This document shows, piece by piece, positions 1-10,000 of a stretch of 64,000 nt of DNA (position 1 is the first letter of the stretch; each line of letters opens with the position of its first letter). A program made the position numbers and the translations under genes. Under the pieces are notes generated by a model. That model searched no databases. It was not told the DNA's origin and saw nothing but the letters and a program-made list of their open reading frames with translations. Source of the stretch: Gnetum montanum (lineage: Eukaryota; Streptophyta; Gnetopsida; Gnetales; Gnetaceae); assembly GCA_015680685.1 (NCBI GenBank), contig MNCI01008572.1, positions 991,017 through 1,055,016 of the forward strand. Direction: 5' to 3'.

Positions 1-84
1 GTAAATGAAGGGAGTGCCGCCTCTTATTTATAGATATGGCGGCGGGACGCGATATCGCGGCCCAGTGCATGTTGCGTCTCATCA
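1..84 (-). repeat. 3' LTR of element A, truncated by window edge
   Basis: This matches the promoter end of the LTR at 4545-5327: the TATA box (CTTATTTATA on the + strand, about 23-32), a GC-rich spacer, one CGCGATATCGCG palindrome near 48-59 and the terminal CTCATCA at 78-84. On the minus strand it is the first 84 bases of the 3' LTR (U3). Only one palindrome is intact here against two in the 5' LTR. The remaining ~700 bp lie outside the window. Confidence 0.85.
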
Positions 85-1032
85 GGTGGTGTACAGCCCC
101 TTATGTATTAATGATTAATGTGACATAGTAGATCTCATTCCAAATCCAACCTCAAAAAAACCACATCCAGTGATTTTGCATTAATACATTTGGCCAATCC
201 ATCCACTTGAAGTAACATGAATGCCTCCATCAAAGAGTTAGATGAAACAAGAAAGGAGAAAGTAGGAAGCGAGGAGGGGCCTTAGTTAGAGGGAACATGT
301 TTGTTTAGTCCCATAACCAGTGCTTGTAGCCCAAATGATTATTTTTTCTAAGGGGTGTGATTTGAATTCCCACTTTTTTTTTGTGTTTTTGCGTGAGAAC
401 CACACCATGCAAAGACTTATTATTTTTATTTGCTTAGCTTCCCAATAATGGGGTAACATTGGAATGGTAAGAAAACTCAAGAAGAAAACATCCAAGAACC
501 CAAGAGAATGGCCAACAAAAATGCATCAAGTCCCCTTGAAGTCACACCCTTTTCAGTCCTTGAGTCCTTCCTTAGTTTGAGAAATGCCCAGTCACTGATT
601 TGTTGATAGTTCTTATTATTTATTTTGAAGAAAGGAACTCTACAGTTCCAAGCCAAGAGAGACCATAGAAATTTATGGATGCATGGATGATGTGGACTCA
701 TTACCTATTATATCAAAAGAACCATACCTTAGTATCAACATTATAACTTAAAGGTAAAAACCAAACATTAGCAACCAATAGAATACAGTTTATACCATCA
801 TTAGGAGCACTTATTGGGTGACAAACTTAATAAAATCAGGAAACACACAAATAAACAAAAAAGTATGAACGATGTTGTAAAACAAAAAGAAGAAAAGTTA
901 AAGAAATCTGTAAAACAAAAATATGTAAGACAAAACACTTAAAAAGGAATTGAGGGCCTCGATTGATCAGCATAGGTGGCCATCTCCCCCATGACTAAGT
1001 TGAAAGGAGGAGATCCAAAATAATGAGCGAGG
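85..1032 (-). other. 3' untranslated tail of element A
   Basis: Between the end of the gag-protease reading and the 3' LTR there are about 950 bases with no ORF that I can support. The segment next to the LTR is only weakly purine-rich on the sense strand (AAGGGG near 100), so the polypurine tract is poor or decayed. Short ORFs at 286-701 have no recognisable domain and I do not call them. Confidence 0.6.
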
Positions 1033-1266
1033 TCATTCTCTCTTAAAGGTATTATGTGCATTGACCATTCTAGATTCATGGTAAGGTTTAGGTTGTTGCA
1101 CATTGACTAGTAATTTCCAGCTTCCCTCCATTGATGTTTTCAGGTTAAGGGTTGGAAGTTTACGACACTCTTGCTCCAATGCATCTATCCTTTCGATGTG
1201 GACATATGTTGTTCCCCCAGTTAGTTCCATGCATGTTGGTGAGGTGCTCTCCTTATTAGCTATCAA

Positions 1267-2115
1267 TCACTGGGTGTTTTCTTGTTGTGTGGTTGCTACA
1301 TATAGGCACTTTTCTATGTTAACTTCCTGGGCACACCGATTGCATGCAGGAAATGCTAAACATTCATGTATGCAATCACCCTCTATATCACTATATGTGA
1401 TGCATGGAACCTTCTTCTTCTTGATCTTCCCATAAGTGTTTTCCTTAGATATTTCCAGGGAAAGATCGCGGATTCCTAGGCATGTGTTTATGGTACTTAG
1501 CCATGCCCTTCCCATTATTATTGGGAAGTCCACTTTGTCATTGTTTACTTGGATCACTAGGAAATCAGCTGGGTATGACCAACCACACACAGTGGTAATG
1601 ATGTCCTCCACCAATCGCAAAAGAACGGTGATGGACTGGTCAGCCAACTCTAAGTGAATATTGCTTTTCTTTAGTGGAGGCAAGTTCTAGGCTTTATACA
1701 TTTCTTGTGATATTAAGTTGACTCCGAAACTTGAGTTAAGAAGAGCTTTATGTGGTTCATTCCTAGCAACTTGGAGGTAGATTAAGAGACTTCTGGGGTC
1801 AGAGAATTTTCTGGGAAGGTGGCCCTCCTTGATCCAGTCAGTGACGGTATGTGTTAACATAACTATGTGCGTTGAGCTTTGTTTTTGGTTTGAAGGGAGC
1901 TCCAAAGTCTTATTTGATGGAGAGACGTTTAGAGACTCAACCGCTTGTGGTTGTGAGAGCTTGTTTGGACTGTTGGTTCTAAAGAAAGGTCTTCTTCTTG
2001 TACGATTGTCAAAACCAGCAGCGGGTTGAAGGTTCACAACTCTCGTAGCATTATATTGCTGTGGTTGAGTGGGGAGTTCCCCTTGCATTGCTAGAGTGGG
2101 TGGTAGTGGAGCCAT
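1267..2115 (-). pseudogene. Element A aspartic protease region
   Basis: A retropepsin-like fold is recognisable from the VNLIS block after the catalytic loop and from the C-terminal FPIIMGRAWLSTI motif (the usual ILGRPWL). The catalytic loop here is LLNSS rather than the expected LLDxG, so the Asp is lost. A single TAG at 1684-1686 splits the frame exactly where element C has Trp (KVWNL); upstream ORF 2115-1687, downstream 1683-1267. Upstream residues are a Ser/Asn/Gln-rich linker. After the protease a Cys-containing tail and a further open stretch (1266-1033) follow, with no reverse transcriptase after it. Dead as a protease in this copy. Confidence 0.75.
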
Positions 2116-2412
2116 TGGTGTAAGAGTTGTGGATAGGTTTGGAGGATGGTATGTATGTGGTGTGCCTCCCCTAGGAGAAAGAGTCCTATAATACTCTCAA
2201 GCTTGGTAGTGATGTTGTGGGGTCACATGATCAACAGAGTCACTTGGAGAGATTAGCTGCTGCACGTAATAGCCATATGGATCTAGTTGTCGGTATGGAT
2301 ATTGTTGCCTTGATGGTGGCATCCCCCATGACTGTGGGTATTGCCACTGCTGGTGTTGCTCGATAGGTTGTGGTGGAGTTTCACTTGGATAATACGTTAA
2401 TGGTTGGTGGAA

Positions 2413-3400
2413 CTATCTCGGGTTACCTTGGGGATAAGGTAACCTTTGGGGTGCTTGTCGTTTGTTAAGTCGTGGGTTAAGTGCATACACCCCAGTCTCT
2501 TGCAGGTGTGAGATTACTGGGCAACATCCCTTAGGATGGTCATATTGGCATATCTCACATCCGTCGTCATTGTTTGTATCAGAATCCATAACCTCTTTGG
2601 TGATGGCCATTTTACCCTTACCTTTGTTATGTGCATGGTCCAAATCCATCTTCTTCTTTTTATCATAGTCACTACTTTGCTCCTTAGACTCCTCTACAAT
2701 TTTAAGAATGATTTCAAATCTACTATCCAAGGAGTCCCACATTTGGTCTACCTTTGCCGACACTTTTGTTGTTAATTTTTGTAGTGGCAAGGTTTTTCTA
2801 TTCATCATCTCTTCAAGTGGTGACTCTTTCTCCTCCTCATAGAATCTTACTCCCCTTTTTCGGAGGGAAGGATCGTAGTTGTACTCTTCTACACTTTCTC
2901 TCTTACGTAGCTCTCCTTCTTCCTTAGCTACTTGCTCCAACAATCTATGAACCTGATGGGACCTAAGCTCTAATAATCTCCTTTGGGCATATGTTCCAAG
3001 GGCTCCCCTGGTTTCATGCCTAAGCCCATCTACGAGATGGTGTAGTTGATCCCGTTGTGCGTAACCATGGCCCGGGCAATGATGTAATAGTGCATAATAT
3101 CGGCCCATGGTCGCATCCAAGGATTTGTGATTTCCCTGCTTCCATCCTTGGATCTGCTTTTGCAGGTTGGACACTCGAGAGTACATTTGATATTTATCAT
3201 TAAACAGTTCTAGCATCGTACTCCACCTTAGAATGGATTTCGATTCTAAGGGCCGATACTAGCTTTCTGCTTCTTTTATGAGTGTCCTTGGGAATAACTT
3301 TAATTTTTACCACTTGTTCTCAATGTTTTGCAAGGCACAGGCATCATGAAATGCTTGTAAGTGGTTCTGAGGATCAACGTTGTACCCCCCTCAAATCATG
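2413..3400 (-). pseudogene. Element A gag core (Retrotrans_gag type) and zinc-knuckle-like tail
   Basis: Reading from about 3400 down there is a typical plant Ty3-gypsy capsid pattern: an HLQAFHDAC helix, an LFPRTLIKEAES helix, then YRPL and WSTMLELFNDKY. Two in-frame stops interrupt it, one TAA after KW and one TAG where the family has Trp (ES-W-YRPL). From 3216 the frame is open for 267 codons and includes a charged helical stretch (RRLLELRSHQVHRLLEQVAK) and a C-terminal C-X2-C-X3-H-X3-CC motif (CEICQYDHPKGCC, about 2522-2561) that element C keeps as a variant. The capsid assigns it as gag; the variant knuckle is probably the nucleic-acid-binding part. Confidence 0.8.
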
Positions 3401-3478
3401 GGATATTATTCATGTCTAGTCTCTTGATCCTGCTATCGTTTTCGTGCCTTGTAGGTATTCTAACGGCCTCTGTGATGT

Positions 3479-4394
3479 CTAACATGCTTCGGATTGCAAG
3501 TAGGGGTTCTTCATGGTCATTTCTCTCATGGCGTTTGTGATGCCTACACGGTTCCCTACTTTCCCTTCTATGCCTTGATTCTCTAGAATGCCCTCGTCCT
3601 CGTTCTCGACTCTCTCATCAGGGTTTCTCACTTTGTTTACCCTTATCCTCACGGTTAGGTTCTTTATGACTGCATCCTGATACAGAAGGAGAGGGTGAAT
3701 GTGATGATGAAGGTGAAAAGGAAGGAGAACCATCACCATGATGATGTTTCCCACCTTCTCTTCGGTGGTCTTGACCCCGATCGTGATTACGATCAGATTG
3801 CCCGCCCTCATTATGTGTTTGTGTTCCCTCATTGAACACTTGGTGTTTGTGGAGATCAGAACTAGGGTTGTGAATCGTAGAGTGAAGGTTTTGATACACC
3901 ACCTCCTCACCATCGTTAGGAGGGGGAACATCATTTTGTGGAGAACCTAATGAAATAGGTTCACCACCCTCAATTTCGCTTAAGACGGGTGGAGCGTTAT
4001 GGGGTTCTTTGCCCTTCAACGATGTATAGTATCTCTCCTGTGGCAAGTTCCTTTGACGTTGCGCCGCTGTGGGATGGTAATCCCTTGTGTCATAATCACA
4101 TGCAACGTATTCTGCATATAACTGCAACATGCCTATTTGTGCAAGAGCACGAAGGAGCATGTTAGGGACTGCTCGATTTGGGGGCAACACTATGTTACCC
4201 TGCAAGTCTCTCCAACACAGTTGTTCATGTTGATGGAGAATAAAGGTAAAGTTGGGTATATACTCATCGTGATGAGTATACACTACCCGAAATTGTTGAG
4301 GAACTAGTGGATTTGAGTTACGTGTGTTGTGCCGTTGACTGTTTCTTATGTTATCCCTAGGCGGTGAAGTGCTTTTGTGTGAAGAAGAAGACAT
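3479..4394 (-). pseudogene. Element A gag, N-terminal part
   Basis: Begins at an ATG (4394) about 130 bases after the primer site. The first frame runs 258 codons to 3618; the reading then appears to continue in another frame (3934-3479), so there is a frameshift. The protein is Ser/Pro/His/Asp-rich and low in complexity after residue ~150, with acidic and RD/RE-rich stretches. Residues near 60-75 contain WRDLQGNIVLPP, matched by WRDLEGNIVLLF in element C (about 26620), which shows that this N-terminal block belongs to the family. It precedes the gag core domain. I do not recognise the N-terminal block from named families. Confidence 0.7.
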
Positions 4395-4525
4395 TGTTGT
4401 CTTGTTCAGTGTGCTATTGACTATTGTTTAATTTTTCTTTCTTCTAATCAACCCTAAGGGTTCGTTCTAGCTTCCCAACGATGTGAATAATATCCTGTGT
4501 TCTACGTAGTGCACAAACAACTAAG

Positions 4526-4543
4526 TCCCCAGTAACGGCGCCA
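4526..4543 (-). other. Primer binding site, tRNA-Asp type
   Basis: The minus strand reads TGGCGCCGTTACTGGGGA, one base after the LTR end. It matches the 3' end of plant tRNA-Asp except for one or two bases, the primer used by Athila and many Tat elements (established knowledge). It fixes the strand and the 5' LTR boundary. Confidence 0.85.
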
Positions 4544-4544
4544 A

Positions 4545-5327
4545 TGATGAGTGGCGAGGTACCCCTACACTCGACCATACGAATACGAGCATCTCATGCG
4601 CGATCCGGTCGAACTCCAAGGACTAAGTGCTTACGAGCCCTAATGGAACACTTAAGGTTAATCAATCGTTGTCTTCCCAAGCTTACTTGTATTGTCATAG
4701 TTGTATGGTTAAGTAAGCTTGAGGCATGTGATGTTTATGTCTTTTATCTTTTTAACACCTATGCTACGAGGGAAAGGTGAAGAGAACTAAATGACTAACT
4801 TTCGCTAACTATTCACTAACTAAGTTCTAATCGTCCTAGCACCAGTATCTGATCCCACTTACCATACACACCCTGAACCAGTGCAACACTACTAGGATTA
4901 CCAAATGCTACTCGTTACTGGGTTACCAAGTGTTACACACGTGCTCGAAGAGATCATACTGAATGCACTTAACTAGGAGAGTTAAGGGTTGAGAGAGATT
5001 AATTATCTAAGAAAGCATTTAAACATTTAACGATAATTAAATCCTATTTAGCTTAGTCTATATGTTGCAAGGTTTATCAAAAAGTTCATCTTTATTGTCG
5101 TACACAAATGTGTGCTTAGGTACAATTTGCTCGAATAAAGATCTGTTCACTTTGAGACTTCTACTGCGGGCACATGGAAATTATTCTAACTCTGGAATGG
5201 TAAAACTGCTATAGTTTGGCTAAGGGTCTAGATCTAAATGGTTGAACAAGGGAAATCCGCCTCTTATTTATAGAGCTTGCGGCGGGACGTGATATCGCGA
5301 GGTCAGACGCGATATCGCGGCTCATCA
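4545..5327 (-). repeat. 5' LTR of element A (783 bp)
   Basis: Bounded by TGATGAG (4545) and CTCATCA (5327). On the sense (minus) strand the order is TGATGAG, two GATATCGCG palindromes, TATAAATAAG (5263-5272), then AATAAA (complement at 5091-5096) about 170 bases downstream of the TATA box, then a U5 region. The block with the TACTGCGGGCACATGG motif (about 5163-5178) is shared with the solo LTR at 17425-18199 and with the LTR at 63185. The primer binding site abuts its 3' edge. Confidence 0.88.
5263..5320 (-). promoter_or_regulatory. LTR core promoter with twin GATATCGCG palindromes
   Basis: On the sense strand two palindromic units (CGCGATATCGCG at 5308-5319 and a one-base variant at about 5288-5299) lie 20 bases apart centre to centre and directly upstream of TATAAATAAG (5263-5272). 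The same arrangement is seen at 1-84, in the solo LTR ending at 18199 and in the LTR starting at 63185. A role as a binding site for a host factor is inference. Confidence 0.7.
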
Positions 5328-6876
5328 ACTATCATTGTTGACCAACATATTAGCCACTTTTGTTTGGAAATCTTGATGAAGGTCTTTTGTGACACATCAA
5401 GTTTTGCATATCTTGTAGCAAATATTGTGAATTTAAGCAACAATGGTGAATTTAAGATAATGATAAAGATATTTTGGGAGTTTTTCTCCCATGTGAAAGG
5501 TTTTCCTACATATATATTATAATGAGTAAATAAGTAAACATTAATGCAAGAGTTACCTTGGTGCTTAGTAAGGATGAAATGAGAGGATGAAGAAAATTTG
5601 TTGATACCTTTAAGGATTAGAAAATCAATGCAACAACCCCATTATAAGAAATGAATACCTCTCTAATTTGTAATATGATTAGCAGATGATCTTTTGTGAA
5701 CCGGAAAAAAAAAAAACTCTTTGTTGAACTTTAAATGAGAATTCCAAACAAGACTTTGGATTTTGCAATATCTTAACTTAACTATTGAAAAGGATGCTAA
5801 AAGATTATTAGAATTGTAAATAGAAGAATTCCTTGAAGCAAAATAACAAAAAAACAGTATAAATGGCCTCTAAAATGCCTTGAACCTTAACTCACAAATA
5901 TTGGTTATTATCATCAAATGTGTGCACCTTAATGGAATGGCCTCTGAACTTTTTGATTAAACAAAAAATGTCACCAAAAGGCCTACTTATTGCCATGGAT
6001 TGCTTATTTCTTAAAAAAAAAAAAATTCATATGATAGTGAGAATTTTTTTCCCCAAGTTTCAACAAAAATAAACAAATCAAAATCATTGAAAAAATGACT
6101 AGTATCTAAAGCAACAACTTTATTAGCCAAGAAACCTTCAACATTAAAGAAATCACATGTAATGGAAATAAATCCCTATTTGCAAGGATTTGCTCTAAGA
6201 AGTTCAAGTAAATAACTTTTTACATAAAACTAACATGGTAATGTGATTCAACTTAAAATCACAGGACACAAATAACTCTTAAGTGACCCCATTTTGTTGG
6301 ACAAGGTTAAAAAAATGATAATGATGTCAAATGACTCCTATCTTTCTTTTAGTTGATGTCAATGTGTGCCATTTTATAGATCTACATTTAATCGTAAAAT
6401 GAAGTTATATAAGATAGAAAAGACGAGAATTCATTACCTAAAATCATTGATTTAATTCTTTTATAAATTTTAGTTCCGTATGATTTACCGAATCTCCCAC
6501 GCACTGGAAGTGCATGGATAAAACCGTTCTTTTAACATTATCCACCCAAAAAACACACGTCCGGTAAACAATTACCGTGAAGATTAAACCACCTGGTTGT
6601 GTGAAAGAACAGCAGTGACCAAGTGGTGAAAACAAAGAAATTCTGAAAGCAATAATCCCAAAAGCGGAAGCGCATCATGGCTTGTTGACGAAATTGAAAT
6701 AGCAAAGTCTTGGAATTGGATATTTTGCAGTGATCTGGGATTTTTCGTCACCGGAAAAGGAGTCCGATCTGAATATGGAGAATTTCTGTTCGATTGGTAT
6801 GATTTTAATGTAGAATTCAATGACGGAGCCACACTAGGGCGATCTGCATCAAGACGAAAAACAGAAAGTAAACTGA
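5328..6876. other. Intergenic DNA and upstream region of GOS12
   Basis: AT-rich DNA with several poly-A runs and no ORF or repeat that I recognise between element A and the GOS12 start codon. It must hold the GOS12 promoter and 5' UTR. A TATATAAG is at about 6406-6413, but it is some 460 bases from the ATG and may be chance. The last ~300 bases are less AT-rich and have no ORF on the + strand, consistent with a 5' UTR. Confidence 0.5.
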
Positions 6877-7006
6877 ATGATAGATGCCATGGAAAGTGCA
6901 GACACTGTGTGGGAGGATTTGAGAAGGGAAGCTCGGAAGCTTGAAGGCGATTTGGATGTTAAGCTCTCGTCTTATGCTAAGCTAGGCGGCAGGCTTGCTC
7001 ATGCTG
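6877..7006 (+). CDS. GOS12: GOS12 exon 1
   Basis: Encodes residues 1-43 and the first base of codon 44. Contains WEDLRREARKLEGDLDVKLS. The donor GTAAGC follows at 7007. The start is fixed by the in-frame stop at 6874-6876. Confidence 0.93.
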
Positions 7007-10000
7007 GTAAGCATTGCGTTTCATTTTCGTTTTTCAAAAATCTTGGAATTGGTTTTTGTGGTTATTATTTTTCTTCGCATCGCTTTGCGGTCGGATTTGC
7101 TTGCTTAGTAGGTTATGTGTTTTATAAGACTGTTAAACTTCATTATTTACGACAAATATGAATCTAGCGAAGATTTGAAACTAGTATGGCTGTTTCATAT
7201 GGTAATGTATCACCAAAAAATTTCATAAATCTCGTTTCAAGGATAGTTTTTGACTTGATGTCTTAAATTTTTAAATAATGGGTTAGTGCAATTACAGGTG
7301 TTACTGTTTTATTGATCTGTTTGAAAGACAGATGCTTGATCAGTTGCTTTTAAACGGAATGTGCATGCGTTTAACCAATGAATGAAGGGGTTTGCACACT
7401 ATGTTGGTGTGGAAAGCTGATAAACACATAACAAAAGGAAAAGCCTGGAGAAAAGATATGATGCACAACTTAAAAAAAAATGACTAGAAAGCTCTCTAAA
7501 TGATTTATCTTTTTAATTAGAGATATTGAAATATATAGGATGTATGAACCTATATGTAGGTAGACTACTTGGTTTAAAAACTTCGTAAATTACAACAATA
7601 GTTAACTGTATGGGTTTTACAAAACAACAGTAATAAATTAAATTTTCTTAAAATTAAAACGCTGTTCTGATCAGACGAACACTTCCTATTAAGAAAATAC
7701 ACTTCACTCTTTATTTACTTAATCTCAAACACTATGCTACACTTCACTTCACGGTCACACCTCAAATACTATGCCTCACTTCAGAATCACTTTTCTAAAC
7801 AATATCTTCATAAATGTAGTTACAAACACATCAGTTGATCTACACATCTTTACGGACAAACTCTTTAACCATTTTCAACTCTAACTGTTTTCAACCCAAG
7901 CATCCTGCTCATATTCATTTTTTTACAAAACTGATATTTTCTTTGCTCGCTTGTTATTCCTTAGCAAATGCAATCGTTGCATGAGGATGCTTTTCAGCAA
8001 GAATGTCTTTGGCTCTCTTAGGGCAATCAGTCCAACCATGCCCTGTTTGCTAAAAATAAAAACCACAATTAAATTTGCTTATATAATTAAACTTCTTGTT
8101 AGAGCTGCATAGCAGAATAAGGTCCCTCTGAAATCCCTATCTCTGAAATTTGGACTTCAAATTTGCCTTGGAAAATCCACGATGAGTGGTGATGGTGATC
8201 GTTGTCTCTTCTTTGCCTTTAGCACAAGTCATGGTTGACTTGAAGTCTTTTTTTTTTCTTCATTACAAATTGTGGTTAGCTCATGGTTTGTCCATCACAG
8301 ATCATGGTGAGCTCGTGGTTCAGCAAACCACAGGTCTTGGTCTGGTTGTGGTCCTGCAAAATAGAAAAAAATTGTATTTAACCTAAACCACGAGCTGGCC
8401 AGGAGTTGTGGTGGTCATTTTGAACCCCTTGTACTTCAAACTAGAATCTTACAAGGCAACTACAAGTCATGGTGTCTACAGAGTTGAAGGCCATGAGGTG
8501 ACCATAGGTCTTGGTCTATAGAAAATTGATAAACGGTTCACCACTATGACATCCCATTCTTGGATGTCAAATATACATAACATTTTACATTATGCGTAAA
8601 GAGTGCAACAAAGAAAATGCAGAAGGAAATGAAAAGAAAGCTTAATTGATGTAGAATAGTGTATCTAGGTTATGCTTTGAGGGTTTTTTGGGTTACCTTT
8701 GTTTGACATCTATCCCTTAGAGACAATCTAGCACTGCCACCATGGTTAGGCTTGTACCTAGCCAGTAGGGATGGCTAGTCACTTTCTTGTCCCATTTCAC
8801 CTGGCACTTGTTATTTGCCTTTACCAGCTCTGCCACTCCATGTTAGCATAACGTTTAACTTTTGGGTATAAATACCTTAGGTCAAACCCTCAAAGGTCAC
8901 CTCAAAAGACATGTTCGTTATTACAATATGCCCTTTCGGGTCTTGGTATAACTTGCCCTTTCAGATCTTATTACAATAATTACATCATTTGTTATGAAGT
9001 GACACCATCTTTGCTACAAAATGATTCTTTTTGGAAATGGGGATGTGACAACTACAAGTTGTGGTTAAGTCGTGGTGGCTCACCATGGGTCATTGTCTAT
9101 TAAAAAACAGAGAAATGGCCGAATCAACAATTTTGGATAAAAATTTGGCTTTGATCACTTCTTCGAGTAGGCAAATCAAAGCAAATACATCATGCTAGGC
9201 CTTTTAGTAACACAATTGATGCATTAGACAAAAGGAAAACATCACTTCTTAAGAGGATTTCTTCAAATTGTGTAAATGCACAAAAAGATGAGATGCATGC
9301 AAATCCCCTTAAACCTATATCAGTTAACACTTAAATATGTTGGATTTGAGGTGAAAGCATAGGAATACTTCTCCACAAGCTTCGAAAGCTTGGAACAAGC
9401 TCATATAACAAAGGAAATGAGCTGACAACATCAAGTTTAGTGGATGGATGTTAAACCCTTTTTGAAACATGAACATGCATATGGAAATTAGAGTGAAAAT
9501 GACATGAATTACATGATTGAGCATGAATCTCTTGAAATTTGAACATAAATTTATCTTCTACTCCTTGAATTCACCAAGATAAACATGAGGAAACATGGAA
9601 TTAACATCAGAGTTTGTAAGAAACCAAGAACACGTGAGAACCATGCAAGAAACATGAAAGAATGCATGAACTGAGAAAATTCATGCATTTAGGGCTTGAG
9701 AGAACTTGAGAGAAAAAACCCATAATAAGGGATTCATTCCTCAAAGTGTGAAAATCATCATGCAAGAATGAGAAAAAGGGAAAGGCGGATTGAAGCTAGG
9801 AGAGCTTCAAGCCAAGCACTCAACTCACACACTCACACACAAAATGAAGGATGGGAGAGCTTCCTTCATTCAATGCTGAACAAAGCTTGGCAAGTTTACA
9901 ATGGAGGGCACATCCCTATTTATACTTTTTTGAAAGGAACTTGCCTCATTTGGCATGGGCCCCAACATGAAGGCTTTTGACTCCTTTTTCCATTTTAAAA

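Larger units (their letters stand above)
1..5327 (-). mobile_element. Family-A LTR retrotransposon, gag-protease only (element A)
   Basis: The element reads on the minus strand: 5' LTR at 4545-5327, primer binding site at 4526-4543, gag from 4394 down to 2413, protease to about 1267, a short 3' tail, then a 3' LTR whose inner edge is at 84 and which is cut off by the window start. Both visible LTR edges end in CTCATCA on the + strand, and the 5' LTR has perfect 7-bp terminal inverted repeats (TGATGAG/CTCATCA). The internal region is only about 4.46 kb. I found no reverse transcriptase, RNase H or integrase, so it looks non-autonomous. Primer site and gag layout resemble Athila/Tat-type Ty3-gypsy elements (family knowledge). 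Fairly young: its ORFs carry only a few stops. Target duplication cannot be checked because the left LTR is incomplete. Confidence 0.85.

Noticed and set aside
286-701. Minus-strand ORFs of 69 and 74 codons
   Set aside because: No domain or codon pattern, and they lie in the 3' tail of element A.
1103-2029. Plus-strand ORFs of 66-110 codons
   Set aside because: They mirror the gag-protease frames of element A on the opposite strand.
6584-6832. Minus-strand ORF of 82 codons upstream of GOS12
   Set aside because: It overlaps the likely 5' UTR and has no recognisable domain.
6877-7161. Reading exon 1 as a 94-codon single-exon gene
   Set aside because: Residues after 43 are intron translation; the GTAAGC donor and the match to GOS12 exons further on settle this.
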